From contig NC_064437.1 of NCBI RefSeq assembly GCF_023343835.1, forward strand, positions 4,292,001-4,356,000: DNA of 64,000 nucleotides, given 5' to 3'. Below, piece after piece: positions 46,553-59,359 of the stretch. Source of the stretch: Lagopus muta. Taxonomy: Eukaryota > Chordata > Aves > Galliformes > Phasianidae. Positions within the stretch are counted from its first letter, which is position 1; each line of letters begins with the position of its first letter. Under the pieces are notes generated by a model that searched no databases, was not told where the DNA came from, and worked only from the letters and a program-made list of their open reading frames with translations. The position numbers were made by a program, and so were the translations under genes.

Positions 46553-48304
46553 GTGCCTACAATTCAGGACCCACTTTTCTGTGTTGCTCTCCTAGGGGCT
46601 ACAAGTTAAACATCAGGAAGAGGAAAATCAAATCCCAGGTCTGAAACAGAAAACGCTTTTGAGTCTATAGCACATTTCCCCAGCCCTGTAGCTTGTGCCT
46701 GCAGTTGCTAGCTATCTGCTTTTGCCATTGTGTTTGCTGATGCTCAGTTGCACCGTGAGAACAGCCATGAAGCTCTGAGCGTCGCGCTGGGGCTGATCCT
46801 GCAGGGAGCTCTGCGTCTCCTGCTCCAAGCAACCCCTGCACACAGCATTTGGAACTGGAACAGGAAATTAAGGACTGTAGGAAAGCAACCTTTGGCCCTT
46901 CATTCGCTTTTTAATAAAATCATTAATTGAAACATACTCCCTGCCAGACATTATGGGAAATTGCTTTAATGATACTTTTAAGCAAAATACATTCACTCAG
47001 CTGCATGCAAGGCTCACCCAATAGCTTCAGCTTCCTTATTTATGTATTTGCAGTATGAAAATGGTTTGAATTATAAAGCCGGGCTAGAAAATCTTGCATG
47101 AACCCAGCCATGGTAACAACTAGGGACCACATTCTGTCAGTTATATAGTTCTGTAACATGTAAAGCACAGTTTAAAAGTTTTGCTAGAAGAGCTCAGTAG
47201 GTTGAGCCAAAGACCAACAGCAACAACAGAAAAGAATAAAGAAAGAAGGAAGTTGTGCCCAATGTCTCTACTTTGAACAAAACAGATGCCATTAAATGCC
47301 CACGATGAGGGTTCTCAGCAAAACAAACCCATCTGCCCACAGCAAGAACTGCCAGGCTTAGCATCTTAAGAATTACAAGAGAGTCGTGTTAAACCTCATT
47401 ACTCAGTTACAGAGGTAAGATTTTGTAAGACTGAATAACGTTTATGAAGTGCAAAATTTGCTCTTGCATACTTTGATTCTTTTTTTTCCCGTGGTGCAGC
47501 AGAATGTTAATCGACAAACCTGGTAGTCGGTTTTCTACAATCAATAAATCCTAAGTCCAAGTCACGGTAGCTTTTATGTCTGTATGCTGTAAAAGTAAAT
47601 TTACATCATATGTCAAACATTACACATAAAGACAAAAACAATGCTGATTTCTAGTCCTAAAAGATATATGTGCAGCCATAAAAGCAGCAAGCTGTGTCCT
47701 GAGTGCAGCTGGATGATCATGCTCTGACCAAATGGCGTTTTGTGGAAGACTTGAGATTCGTTGCACTCAGCTGTTTCCCAGAGCTGCATCTGCTCCAGGG
47801 AGCTTTTAGGAGACGTGGGAAGAGTTCTGAGTTTCTGCTGGTCCTGGGAAAACCCCACTCTCCTGCTCCCTGGGCTGTGGAGCAGCCAACAGTCGTGCCA
47901 CATTTCCAAAGGTGTTGGATTGCCAAGAGTGGAGCCCAATAGAGTTGGGCAGTCTGGTCCGGTCCATCTCCTGAGGGAGATGACAAAGGAAAGATCCAGC
48001 TGTGCTAATCAATCACAGGATGAACCGACACCAACATGAGATCATAAGAAAGGCAGACTGGATCCTGGCAGGACTTAGGGAGGAGGGGAAGCCTTTTCAA
48101 TAGGTGTTAGAGGATCACTGGGGACCCTGTGTGCTTTTCAGTGCAGCCTCCAGGCCAGGAAAATCCCAGAAGAAATGCAAGAAAAGGGCAATTGGAACCA
48201 CCAGGCAATAGGTGGCTTCTCATAGAGGAAACTGAAAGCCTTCGGTACCTCCAACCTAGTGAAATGAAATCTGAGGACACAATACCTAGAAACACATTGA
48301 AGAG
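46553..48304. other. Unannotated stretch
   Basis: No gene recognised. The part at about 46910-47080 is AT-rich and unique. Around 47700-48040 several frames overlap on both strands, with no splice support. Confidence 0.5.
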
Positions 48305-48407
48305 ATGAACCATTGAGGTTGGAAAAGACCACTACAGTCACCCAGTCCAAACATCAACCCACGCCTGTGACTGCTTGAACCCATGTCACTCAGTGCGACA
48401 TCTACCC
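48305..48407 (-). mobile_element. CR1 retrotransposon 3' fragment
   Basis: The plus strand has 'ccattgaggttggaaaagacc', shortened at its octamer end, then 'cacccagtccaaacatcaac' and 'catgtcactcagtgcgac'. A CR1 in reverse that has lost its terminal octamers. Confidence 0.88.
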
Positions 48408-51400
48408 TGTAGTGCAAAGGAAAAAAAGAGAACCAACCAACCAAATGACAACAGAGTGTTTTAATTTGAAGAGCAAATGTGGCACAAGGAGTTGGAGTAT
48501 AACCTCTGCCCATAATTGCATAAACATGCAAGGAGCTCTGCTGGCTAGGGGAAAGCCTGATCAGCTTTAGGGCTGATGCTATCTCCTCAGAAATCCCCCC
48601 AGCATGCTGGAGGCAGCAGAACTCCTCTTGCAGTGGCCATAAGGATTTAATTTTTTTTCCAGAAGTGAAGATATACTGTTACTCATCTTTCTAACTCCTG
48701 GAGCCTGCGCTCTGGGGACTGGGGAACATGACAGAAATGGAAAAGGTGGGACCAGAAGAGAAGATGGGTTAATGGGATCTTTGTTAATGGGAACATCCTC
48801 TGAAAAATGCACTGCTTCTGGAGAACACGCAGCCAACTAGAGCATTAACAGAACATTTTCCACTGTTTCCAGTGACATGACATTAGTTCAGTTGGGTGGA
48901 CTCCTCTCTTTGGCTAATTGTGTCCCCGTTCTTGGCTGGAAACCTCCACAGATGAGTAAGGAAAGGAACGCCACCTATTCCCACAAGACAAGAGCTGCAG
49001 TCTTTAACAAAAAGAGCCCCTGTGTGTCTTTCTAATGGAAGGAACTTGTTAGAAAATCCCTAATGAGAATTAATTTATTTCTGAAATAAATTTATCTAAT
49101 ATCTCACCAGCTTGCTGTGGAGCAAGTGGGTGGAGACAACTAGATTTCAGGCTGGGTCTGGTTAATTTAATCTGCTACCTGATGAGTGCCAAAGAGTATT
49201 TTTATGCCTTTGCTAGGTGTGGTCTGGTTTACACCTTGAGAAGAAGTGATCCTCAGATATTCATGATGTACAATTAGGGCTTACAGCACAAGTGCAGATA
49301 TCATGAACTCACTGCCTCACTTTCTCCCAGCCACACTGAGCAGAGATGGTTCTAACAGACAGGTTCCTTCTGGACCCCCCAGGCATTTGAAACTGCTGCT
49401 AATCCAACTGTCTTTGCATCAGAGATGGAGGTGACTTAAGAAGCTGTCCTGCTACACCTGTGCTACCTGTTAGCAGGAATGGCAGTGCTGCCTTATGGGG
49501 ATGGTGAGGGATGCTAAGGGCAAGGAGTGAAGTATCCAAGCCTTACGGCATTGACATCACAGCAGCATCCAAGGGAGATGGGGGATGCCCAGCTGCAGCA
49601 GCTCCTTTTGGACAACTCTCAGCATGGCAGACCTGCTCAGAACCTATTGAAATTGAATACTCCCACTCATTTTATCAGCTTTGGCTCACATCCTTGGCAT
49701 CTGGCTCATGCCTCTTTATTTATAATGTCATGCGTGTCAGAGGCAGCCTCCCAGGGCAAATATGCCAACTCATCTCCTTGCTCAAAGAAGCCATTTAGCT
49801 GTGATCATAATCTGTGACTTCACTGCTAGATCCTATTTGCCTTCATTGTTAGACTCTGGGGATGGAATTTTTGCTTCTTTGGCACAGCTTACACATTGTG
49901 CTGAGCAAATCTATCTCTGTCTTTATCTCATGCATATCTATATAATAAGCATGTATGTAATGAATACTAAGCACAGAGGTGTTATGGGCTTCCTTTGTAT
50001 TGCTCTAGTGTTATATAATAGTCCTCAAAAGTGGGAATAACTGATCTGTGCCAACTCTAAGCCCCCTTGATATAGCCCAAGTACTGCAAGGGAGTTTTAT
50101 TACAAACAGAACATTTCAGAACAATTAATCTTTCTGATACAAGACACACAAACCAGTATCAAAGGACCCTGGATGCATTCCTGTTTGAAAGGGGCAAATG
50201 AAAGACGGGCGAAAAAATGGAGTCAAAAGAAGGAGCTAAGATGTAGAATCCTGCCAGGAACATACAGATGATTCTTCTCCTCACTCATAGAATTCAGAAC
50301 ACAATTTCCCTGTAAAGTAAGTGCACAGAATATCCAAGCTGACAGCTACATATGCAACAGTGGTGCACAGGGATGGACTGCTGGACAATGTCTTCTGCTG
50401 TTAACCACTAAGTATGGTCCCAAAGTGTAAGTGCCAAGCTCCTGGCTCTGCAGCAGCAGGTGTGCAACCTATCAGGCTGCTAACAGGCACCCGTGTCTGT
50501 GTGCTGGTGCATCCTTTAAGAAACCCAAACAATTACAAACACAAGCACATTTCAGCTGTAGAAGGACGCACTGTGGTGAGATGGGCAGGAAATATGTGCA
50601 AGGCAGTATGTTTGGTGCTGTGATCCTAATTTCAGTGGATGCATCTCTGCACTCCACAACTTTTGCAGAAGCGTCATGAATGGGCACCCAGCACACCTAG
50701 TTGGAGGAGCTATGGGCCATGAGATGACACTTTTGGTATTACTCACTGCTCTCCATTCCTATCCCACTCATGGTTCCTGAACATCAGTCTTGCCCTGCCT
50801 CAACCAAGAAGTTCATTTCTGCTCCAAAATGCAGCTTTGGAATGGTCCCAGTGCAGCAACATCAGATGCAAAATGGCCCTGAGTCTTCAAACAGGGCTCT
50901 AGGTCACCTTAAGAATGAAAACTAATCTCTGCCTTTTCCAGTTGTCTCAACTATTTTTCTCCTCTGCCATCTGAAGGTTCACAAATCCAGCCAAGCACAT
51001 CTTCTGTAAACAAAGGTTGAAAGAGCTTTGTTTGGCAATGGTGCAGTGTGAAATTACATGTTACATACAAAATGAAAAACAAACAAACAAACAGAAATTG
51101 GAGTGGCTGGTGAGAATAATGCTTTTCTTCTCTGACTAATACAAGAGGCTTTGTTGGAGCCAGCATCTATAAACGGCCTTAACCTCTGAAATCCTGCAGT
51201 CGTGCATTACTAAAACTCCACTGAGCTGGCAGAAGTGAGTGATCCTCACGTGTGCCATGAGATATGGGCTCATGGGAGGTTGGGAGGAAATTTGATTTCT
51301 TCATTCATTCATTTCTTCATCATCACTACCTGATGATGGCTGCATATAATATCACCTGTGCCATGGCTATGTCAGTGTAGAGAGAAGACATCACTGTCTT

Positions 51401-54184
51401 TTATTGTAGTAAACCTGCTGGTGGACCAGGCAACCTAGTTCCAATGATGGATGGCCCTGCCTGCAATCCAGATCCAGGCTGGGCTCACAACCAGCCATTC
51501 AATTTGGCAGTGTGGTTTGAATTATCCATGCTAATTTCTGCTTTCTTCTTTGCAGGAACTTCTGCTGCTGATGGCCACAGGCCTACATTTTATCACTGAG
51601 CTGTGAGGAGACATAAATAGTCTGAGTATAGCTGAATCTGTTGGAGGAACCACATGAAAATCCCAAGAAACTGGGGCTTGGACAGCTCTGCCTTAGACTT
51701 TAGTAGCAATTGTTGTATATAGGGTGGTTGTTTTGCTTTGTTTAAATTTATGATGATTTTAATAGGAAAGAAAAATCGAGTGTCTGACTTCTCAGCTTTC
51801 TTTAAGGATTTCGAAGGACTTTTTCAATACTAGAGATCAGGACTAACTACATATTTCTCCCCAGGCCCACTGGACTCCTTCTATCATATGATGCCACACC
51901 TGAAATGTGCTTTGAGCACAGCAAGGATATCTCACACCTCATCAAGTTGGCTCCCTGGTGCTAAACACCATTACAACAGGGCAGACTGTCATCACACAGA
52001 ACAGCATACAAAGCTCCAAGTCTTTCCTGCAAGGCTAAAAAACAGCCTCATTTACAAAAGTGGACAAGTTCAAGTTGAAGTTATCAGGGATGATGGCACA
52101 AGTGATATCCTGTACGTCAGACCCAGGGCTGAATGACCCCTCTCTTCCTCTCACCAAAGAAACAACTGGTGAGGATGTGTCAGATTTTATCTCTGATTTG
52201 AATTTCTAGCTGGGGACATAGGAAATTTTATAATAAAAATAACGTCCTTTCAGGGGTGTGTTACATTTTCCTGACAAAGTCTTCATTTTTAAAAATGGGG
52301 CAGTAAGGAGAATAACACCAAAATAATGACAAAATTCAACTATCCGGCAGTTCTAAGCACTTGTTATCAAAGAGATACTGAGGCTTTTTGCCTCCAAAGG
52401 CCAATTCATGAATGAGTTTCCTTGCAACAGGGGAGCATAGTACACATTGGCTTATACCCATTGCCTGGACGAGATAAGCTTTGTCTTTCATCTCTATCCC
52501 TGGACAGAAGGTCAGAAGGTCCCCAGTGGTCCCCTGCTCAGTATCAAAGCACTAACAACATGCCACACCATGAGGTTCCCCAGGACCTCAATCTGGCCAT
52601 GACATCTTATAGAAACCAGTAGTTGCTCTTGCATGAACATCTGGGGGTGGCTAGAGCACTTTGTGTCAAAAGTGGGATTCAGCCTGGTGGAAGATATTGT
52701 CTTCAAGCCTGCCTTTAAACAAGAAGAGCTCCCCAGAATAGAATAAAATGAAAAACAAAAACCCGAGCAAAACATCATGAGAATATCTTTGTCCCTCTGC
52801 AGAACTGTCTATTTTATTAGTGCAAACATTTTAAGCAGAGAGGCAATGCCCTTTCCCATTGTAATAGATGAACAGCAGCTTCTTTCCTTTTTTCTTTCTT
52901 TCTTAAGGAAATTATCACAGAGTAGCAAGCTATGCAACTCCAAGGCCACGTTACTAAGAGCTTTTACAATCCTCTCCATTAGGAAGTAACCAAATAAACA
53001 TAACAGGTTTATGAACGTGTTTGATCACTCTTGCCCAATTGTCTTCATGCTATTTTTTAAGTGGATTTAGCATTCACAAGACTACAGCACTGTCTGAAAA
53101 GCAGGCAATAGAAGCTCTTGCTGTTCACAGGATAGAGACAGAAGAGGCCCTTCACACATCCTTGAAATCTCTCTGCTGCTCTTCTGGCTTTCAAGCTAAG
53201 AGTGCAGTGAGGTCTGACATGTGGCCTTGTGAGTCCTGCAGGAGCAGCCCATTACATGCCCAGAATGTTGATGTTTTTCCCTCTCAGAGAAAGCAAGTGG
53301 AAAGGTCAATCCCATCAACTCAACAAATGAAGTCTGATAGCCTTGTTCTCGTGACTGCCATCACCACCCAACTGGGCTCCATGCAGAACAGCCCTTCTGG
53401 CAGTAGGAATTCAACCAGGGGTTTTAGGGAGGAAAGAAGGCAATCAGCATCCCCACAGCCACACACAGTAAGGCCTTCATCTACAACCAACCAGAGGGGG
53501 TTGTGTCTACCTTCCTTTCTGCACCTGCACCATTGCCACCATGGCTCATGATAGCCACGGGCTTTGTTCCATCTCGTTGCTATCCTCCACAAAGTGGGTG
53601 CAGTTGTATCCAGAAAGATGCTGTGAAGCATGATGAGCAGTAGCATTGCATAAAGCATTTCACCTTGTACAATTAGCTTTCCAGTATTCATTATCATATT
53701 TCTGAAAGAATTCCATATGTCTACTCCCATTTTTTTTTTTTTTAAGAAAAGCTTTGTGACCATTCAGCTCCATAGTGAAGCAATGCTTATTGTTCCTCAG
53801 TTAGAAGAGGCTTCATGACATATGTAGCCTAAAGAGCTGTTATTAACCCTAATTTCTCGTGCAAACATCACACCAGTCCCACAAATGGCTCCCTCTCTCT
53901 CTGATTAGGAAGAAAAATATCAATGCAAAATTCATTGGTCATTGGACAGCATATCATGGCTGGAATTTTCCAACAAGCTCAGCACCTCCAGTGGAGCCAA
54001 ACCTTCAAAAGAAGATCCTCACAGTGCAGAATAAATGCTTATGTTTTCAGAAGACAGGCAAAGATTAGGCACTGTCTGGGAAGAGATGCCACTTCATATT
54101 GCTTCTGAGTTCAATTTTTGCACTTGAATTTTGCCCTTGTGCTTGGCTGAGCCTGGATGTTCTGTGGCTCTGAAGGTCCTGATG
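48408..54184. other. Longest stretch without recognised interspersed repeats
   Basis: About 5.8 kb with no CR1 copy I can see. No gene is supported. Simple repeats are an AAAC run at 51076-51094 and a TTCA run at about 51299-51318. The 176-codon plus frame at 53021-53551 begins at TTG and has no domain. Confidence 0.45.
51076..51094. repeat. (AAAC)n microsatellite
   Basis: About four AAAC units. Confidence 0.85.
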
Positions 54185-54325
54185 GAGGGTCCTGGAGATG
54201 TTCAAGAAAAGGGCAGATTTTGCACTGAGGGACATGATTTAATGGGCATGGTAGGGATGGGTTGTTTGTTGGACAAGATGACCTTAGTGGTCTTTTCCAG
54301 ACTTAAAGATTCTATGATTCTATGA
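54185..54325 (+). mobile_element. CR1 retrotransposon 3' fragment
   Basis: Reads 'gggtcctggagatgttcaag', 'gcactgagggacatgattta', 'ggacaagatgaccttagtgg' and ends 'attctatgattctatg'. About 140 bp with an intact octamer pair. Confidence 0.95.
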
Positions 54326-55128
54326 GAACAGACACAGCTGATGCATGGGGTGGCACTGGTAGTTACTGTCTTCGGAGGCACTGCAAATAAGGTGTGGTCT
54401 GGCCACATCCTGCTTGGATGGAGCGGGCAAGGAGTGACATAGGGTGAGTCCCATCTCTCCAGAGGGCTCCTTGGATCAGAATTACCCATCAGGTTTCCCT
54501 TATGGAGCCTTGAAAATGCTCCCACCCCAGAAAGATGCACACACACATTGTCCCATACTGCCGGCTGTAACATAAGCAAAACAAGAAATCAAAGACACTG
54601 CAGATTTTACTGCTCTTTTTAAGTTCTCCCCCAGCAAATACGGTGCCCATATTTTACAAGGCTACAACACAATAACCTACAACCACCACTTTAACGACCA
54701 AGAAGTTGCAGAGTTGATCTATAAACTGATGTTGCCATTTAATGTGGTTTCCAATTAACTGTAAAATTTATGGCTGTAACTAACACCCTCCCCCCGCCCT
54801 TCTCTCTTTTATGTTCTCCTCAAAAACAAGCTGCTCCACAGCTCCAAAAGGCAAGAGGCAGAAAATCAATGCGTAACCTGAAGTGAGCTAATTAAGATCA
54901 TATTCACATACCATGGATCTGAGGCCTTCTGGTCAATTAGGCAGAGATTAATTAATGTCTAACTCTGGATGGATGAATACCACCAAAAGGAAGGCACAGA
55001 AATATTCAGAGCCACCCTTCTTGCACAGCCTCTTTGATGCAGCCCAGCAAAGCTGCTGACAGAGTGTGGACCCTCTGGGGTCTCTGCTCTGTGGGCTCTC
55101 CCTGCTCCATCCCTTGCAAATCTCTCAC

Positions 55129-55170
55129 CTCTATTTGGGCAACCTTGTCTCCTCTGTCTCCTCATCTCAG
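55129..55170 (-). other. Exon-like segment on minus strand (42 nt), unknown gene
   Basis: On the minus strand a strong acceptor ('tgcttttgcttctctag') precedes a purine-rich 42-nt segment and AATAGAG|GTGAGA follows. It is open only when entered in phase 1 (EMRRQRRQGCPNR after the split codon) and leaves in phase 1, so it would be a phase-neutral cassette exon. The purine richness suits exonic enhancers. The peptide is basic and unrecognised. Confidence 0.2.
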
Positions 55171-55933
55171 CTAGAGAAGCAAAAGCATTGGTATGGGCAT
55201 CCCTCCCCTTAATTGTGCTGATAATCCCATGCCCTTCCAAGTGGTCAACGGGATTTATAGAGGCTTCCCTTCAGGCCCACTGCATGGGGGAGGAATTTTG
55301 TCCCAGATGAAGGTAATGTAGGAAAATCTTCTCAGCCCAGCTTAAGCTCACTGTTGTGAAAGCTTGGAATAAAACCCAGCAGCCTGATCCCAAAGCCCAT
55401 TAGCCCTTGGAAAGCATCCCTATGATGTCAGTGGAGTTTGGAACCAGTGTTTGATGCTTTCTGGTAAAGGCTAATGGAAAAAAAATCTCCAGGTTTAATT
55501 GGGATGAGGTCTGGTGGTAAAAAAAATGTTTTTTGATGAACGCCACCTTTGCAGGGGGTACACATGCTTGAGGTCTGTTGATATTTCCTATAGAAAGCTC
55601 CCACATCGTGTCTGTCTATTTCTCTGCGGGATGTGATTTTTATTTTTGAAGGAGGGAGGAATCAATTTTCTGACCTCATGTGAGATCACATTTAAGGTTT
55701 TAATCTTTGTAGCAGCTTCCTAATGGGAAGGAGGTTCCAGTTGGAGATATTATCTGGATATTCAATCAAAACTTTGGCCTCAGCTCCCCCACCACCTCTA
55801 TACTGCAAGCACGCCTGTCTGTGAGCAATAGACGCTCACTGCCTCCAGGAGAAGGAGGGAGCTTCCTTGTGGGGATGGAGAGAGCAGCAATGAGGGATGC
55901 AAAACACCTGCAAGCCTTCCCCAAGTGATACAA

Positions 55934-55963
55934 AGAGATTGGTGATAAGAGATTGGTGATAAG
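55934..55963. repeat. Tandem 14-bp duplication
   Basis: 'agagattggtgata' occurs twice in direct succession. Confidence 0.9.
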
Positions 55964-56700
55964 AGGTGCCTTCAGCAACCTTCAGTGCTCTCAGCATAAC
56001 ATTTGTAGCACTCATTGAAGTACAAACTTGCCTAATGGTGCCATACTTTTTGTTATACAGCAAAGGAAAAGCAAAGGGGCAGATTTGAATGCAATTTGTG
56101 CTTTTGAAAGCAGGCGTAAGCCAACGGGTAATGAACTTGCCATCAGAGAACCATGGTGTTGCACCACAGCTCCATAGACATCAGTGGAGGTGGGCATGGA
56201 CAGCTGCCATCTGAGGGGAAAAAGAAATTAGGAAGTATAATAAGGGAAAATTGAATAGATAATGAATAACAGGATAGAAGTACCTGGCTTGGGACATTTA
56301 AAAGCTTAAGATTTATCATTTTTTTCCCTGTAACTTAGTACATCATGCACTATGTTTGTTGGTGAAGACTACCCACCACAAGTGGCTCCATGCCATGTAG
56401 TTGTTGTAAGACACTGCTGTGCAAGCGAGCAGGCAGAGAACTGCTGCTTCCTCCTGGGGCTGGAAGGGGAAACACCAGGAATCTATAAGAACTGTAGCAC
56501 TCTGGCTACAATGATGGAGTACCACACTGGTGGCCATTGCATAACCAGAGAGCCCATAGCACAAGAACAACTGAAGAGCAATTGCTTCTTATCTCTGCGA
56601 ATCCACTCCGCACATTTTACAGCAGGGAGAGCTCAGCTCTAGTTGAACAGACCAGCCCATCAGCTGTGCTATTTATATGTTCACCACCAAGCTTTCATTA

Positions 56701-56742
56701 ATGTTAACACGTCTTAATGTCTTAATGTTAAAACGTCTTAAT
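56701..56742. repeat. Short tandem duplication
   Basis: 'atgttaacacgtctta' at 56701-56716, a partial copy 'atgtctta', then 'atgttaaaacgtctta' at 56725-56740. Confidence 0.85.
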
Positions 56743-57238
56743 ACTCCAAGTATTATTTTGGGAGACTAAGCGTGAGATCTATTTAATTTCCTTAAATATC
56801 AAATATGGGTCAAGCAAAATAAACCACGGACCATATCCTTTAAAAAAAAAAAAAGTGTCAGTTTAACAGAATTCATAAAGAGCAATGTCTGATCATATTT
56901 ACAGCATTTATAGGTTTGGAAATCTCTGAAGAAATGTAAGGAAACCTAAGGCTTGCCTTTATACATGGAATGAAATTCCTCTTGGTAGTGCATATATATT
57001 CCACAGGTCTCTATTAAAAAGAAAAAAAAAAAGTCCCTTTTAACTCTATATAAATATTCTACAATCTTTTAGAAAATCTCCAATCTGAAGGTGATGCTTA
57101 AAACAGGCTTTTAAAATTTTTTTAAATTTTTCTTTAATGCCATTTGCAGATCCTACAGTTTTCCTCCCCTCTCCTAAAAACATCAGTATTTCCAAACAGC
57201 CACACAAAAGCTTTGGAAACAGAGTCCATGTGTTGTTT

Positions 57239-57263
57239 AAAAAAAAAAAGAAAGAAAGAAAAG
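57239..57263. repeat. A-rich tract with (GAAA)n
   Basis: An A run followed by three GAAA units. Confidence 0.9.
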
Positions 57264-57860
57264 TGCTCAACTATGAACTACACACAGCTAAATCAAACTG
57301 CAGCTACAAACAAACCTACTTCTCACCTCATCTTGTTCCTTAAGATTTAATGGAAAACTGGCATGAAGTGTAGTGAGAGAAAAAATACCTGCCACAAAAA
57401 AAAAAATAAATCTGTCATACTCGGGAAAATCTATTCATCAAAGGAGGAAAAAATACAATGACACTGTGAGAAGTTTATGGAATAAGTCTGTAACTGATTT
57501 GGCTCCAATATTGAATCTCTTTCTGCTACCTTGCAGTGCGATAGTGTTCACCCTGCATAACATGAATATGACAATTGGTTTCTAGCAGAAAATGTATTGT
57601 TTAATCAAGATATTACCCATGTGGTAGGACAAGGCCAATGTAATTGCATTGCTTTTGATTCTGGCCAGAGGGCCAGATGCTCAGGGAGGTAAATAGGATT
57701 CGTAACACTCAGCTGCATTGACCAACAACTGACCAGCCCCTGATCAGTACTACCAGAAAGCCAGGCCATGATATACCTCCATACACACCAATTCTGGTTA
57801 AAAGCAATCTTACTTCATCCTGGGAACAGCTCCCGGCATCACAAGTTCATAGAGAATTGT

Positions 57861-58070
57861 GGAATCATAGATCTTAAAGATCATTGAGCTCCAACTCCTG
57901 CTGTGGGTTGGTTGGCACCCACCAGATCTGGCTGCCCAGGACCCTGTCTAACCCAACATTGAAGGTCTCCAAGGATGTGGCACCCACAGCTTCTCCGGGC
58001 AGCCTGTTCCATAAGAGAATGTGCCAAGAGCAGTGCTCTCAGCTCTGCTCCATCACCAGAATACAAACTT
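57861..58070 (-). mobile_element. CR1 retrotransposon 3' fragment
   Basis: The plus strand starts 'ggaatcatagatcttaaag', lacking the usual 'ggttgg' block after the octamers. It continues 'agctccaactcctgctgtgg', 'tggctgcccaggaccc', 'ggcacccacagcttctccgg' and 'gcagcctgttcc'. The internal deletion near the 3' end is specific to this copy. Confidence 0.88.
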
Positions 58071-58708
58071 CATCCTTCTCGCACTCAAATGCGATGCCAA
58101 CAAGCCTTCCAAGAAGGGCAAGGGGCAGCTGAGAGAGAGCTGGCATAGCAAGGAGGCTTCTTCTTGGGTGTGAGGCTGTGCCCTGCTCCAACACAGCACC
58201 TGGAGGACAACAGCATCCATCCAGCCCTGGGAACCATGGGGAGCACCTATCCTGAAACCCTCCCCTCTTGAGTGGCAGCTTGATGAGCTTGGCATGAGGA
58301 GTTTGTCCTTTGAAGAAGCAATTACACTGCTGTTCAGGAGAAAAAAAAAATAGCTCCAGATTGTGCTGTGTGTGTTTACACAGCTCTGGAGAGACAAGCA
58401 GGCGCTCTCAGGGCTGGGCTCAGCCTCAGGGAAGCTGTATGTCAAACAGTTCCTTATTCACCGGAGATCCTGAAAGGATGTTTGTTGGAGCAGGCAGAAG
58501 GGTGGGAGCTTCTGAAGCGACACATTTTGCTCTGGCACTGGGATGCAGGATGCCGCTGCTGCAAGGAGGAGCAGCCTGCAGAAGATTTATCTCTTTGGGC
58601 TACTGGGAGCTTGCTGCTGCTGCAAGTGCCACAATTGCCATTTGCTCTCCACCCCTCCCACGGCTTCCCAGCTGCTGTCTCCTTTGCAGCAGCCCCGATG
58701 GTGATGAC

Positions 58709-58724
58709 TTACGTCATATAAATA
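58709..58724 (+). promoter_or_regulatory. Candidate promoter: CRE-like site abutting a TATA box
   Basis: TTACGTCA (58709-58716), a bZIP site of the CREB/ATF/PAR type, is followed without a gap by TATAAATA (58717-58724). A TATA box here would place a start near 58745-58755. The upstream 300 bp are richer in G and C than the surroundings. CpG sites are scarce in this window, which makes the ACGT core more notable. This rests on motifs alone. Confidence 0.3.
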
Positions 58725-58969
58725 ACATATGTTGGCACAGTCATCTTTCCCCACTCCTTAATTCACCATTCCTCAATGAGCTTTGTGAATGCAATGGGAA
58801 TGTGAAGGATAACGAGCAAGCTGAGGGTGCAAGCTGCTTTCCTCAGTGAGCATCTTTGCATGCCTCCATGGTGCTGGGCACCTGGGACTCCTCAGGGCAT
58901 GGTGTAACCTAATGGCTATTTAAGCAATGCATCCATCTTTTGCTTTCCTGTGCTGTGTGCTTCTCTGAG

Positions 58970-59359
58970 ATGGATGCTTTGCCTGCATCTTGTCCCTCTG
59001 TCCTTGTTGTGTCTGCATTTGTACACTGCATTGTTATAATTCCAGCCACCAGCAAGATGAGGCCATCAGAGCTTTTACTACATGCTCCTGGCCTTGCACA
59101 GCCAGAGCTGCACCAGGGGGATGCTCAAAGGCCCTGGCTCTGTATTATCCCCATGTCCTCACTGTGCAACCTGGAGCAAACTGTTTCAGCTGTTTTCCCA
59201 TTGACACTGCTTATTTTTCAGAGTGAAGCTGACTTTAAATACAGATGGAGCACCAAATGTGGGGCCAGGCCACAGTTACAAGCTAATGTAATACAAATTG
59301 CATTGCAATATGCGATACATTGTTTTGAATCCAAGTTGCAGGCAAATATTTGTATATAG
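58970..59359 (+). CDS. Hypothetical 129-residue frame downstream of the candidate promoter
   Basis: The first in-frame ATG is at 58970 and the frame ends at 59359. The N-terminal third holds a hydrophobic run (about residues 8-28). The remainder has scattered cysteines and no motif I recognise. It lies 220 bp after the expected start site, is preceded by a nine-codon upstream ATG frame at about 58779, and is followed by AATAAA-type hexamers near 59600 and 59710. That is the order expected of a compact single-exon unit, but the length is within chance. Confidence 0.12.
   Translation: MDALPASCPSVLVVSAFVHCIVIIPATSKMRPSELLLHAPGLAQPELHQGDAQRPWLCIIPMSSLCNLEQTVSAVFPLTLLIFQSEADFKYRWSTKCGARPQLQANVIQIALQYAIHCFESKLQANICI

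Larger units (their letters stand above)
54326..57860. other. Unannotated stretch with small tandem repeats
   Basis: No gene assigned. An AT-rich TTAATTAA-bearing block lies at 54860-54960. A 14-bp tandem duplication lies at 55934-55963 and another short duplication at 56701-56742. A-rich runs occur at 56840-56852, 57019-57032 and 57239-57263. Confidence 0.45.

Noticed and set aside
53021-53551. 176-codon plus frame
   Set aside because: The start is TTG, the composition is rich in Ser/Gln/His without a domain, and no splice or promoter signal supports it.
58310-58849. Longest open frame (179 codons, plus strand)
   Set aside because: It starts at TTG, overlaps another long frame in the same GC-richer patch, has no domain, and is within the length expected by chance.
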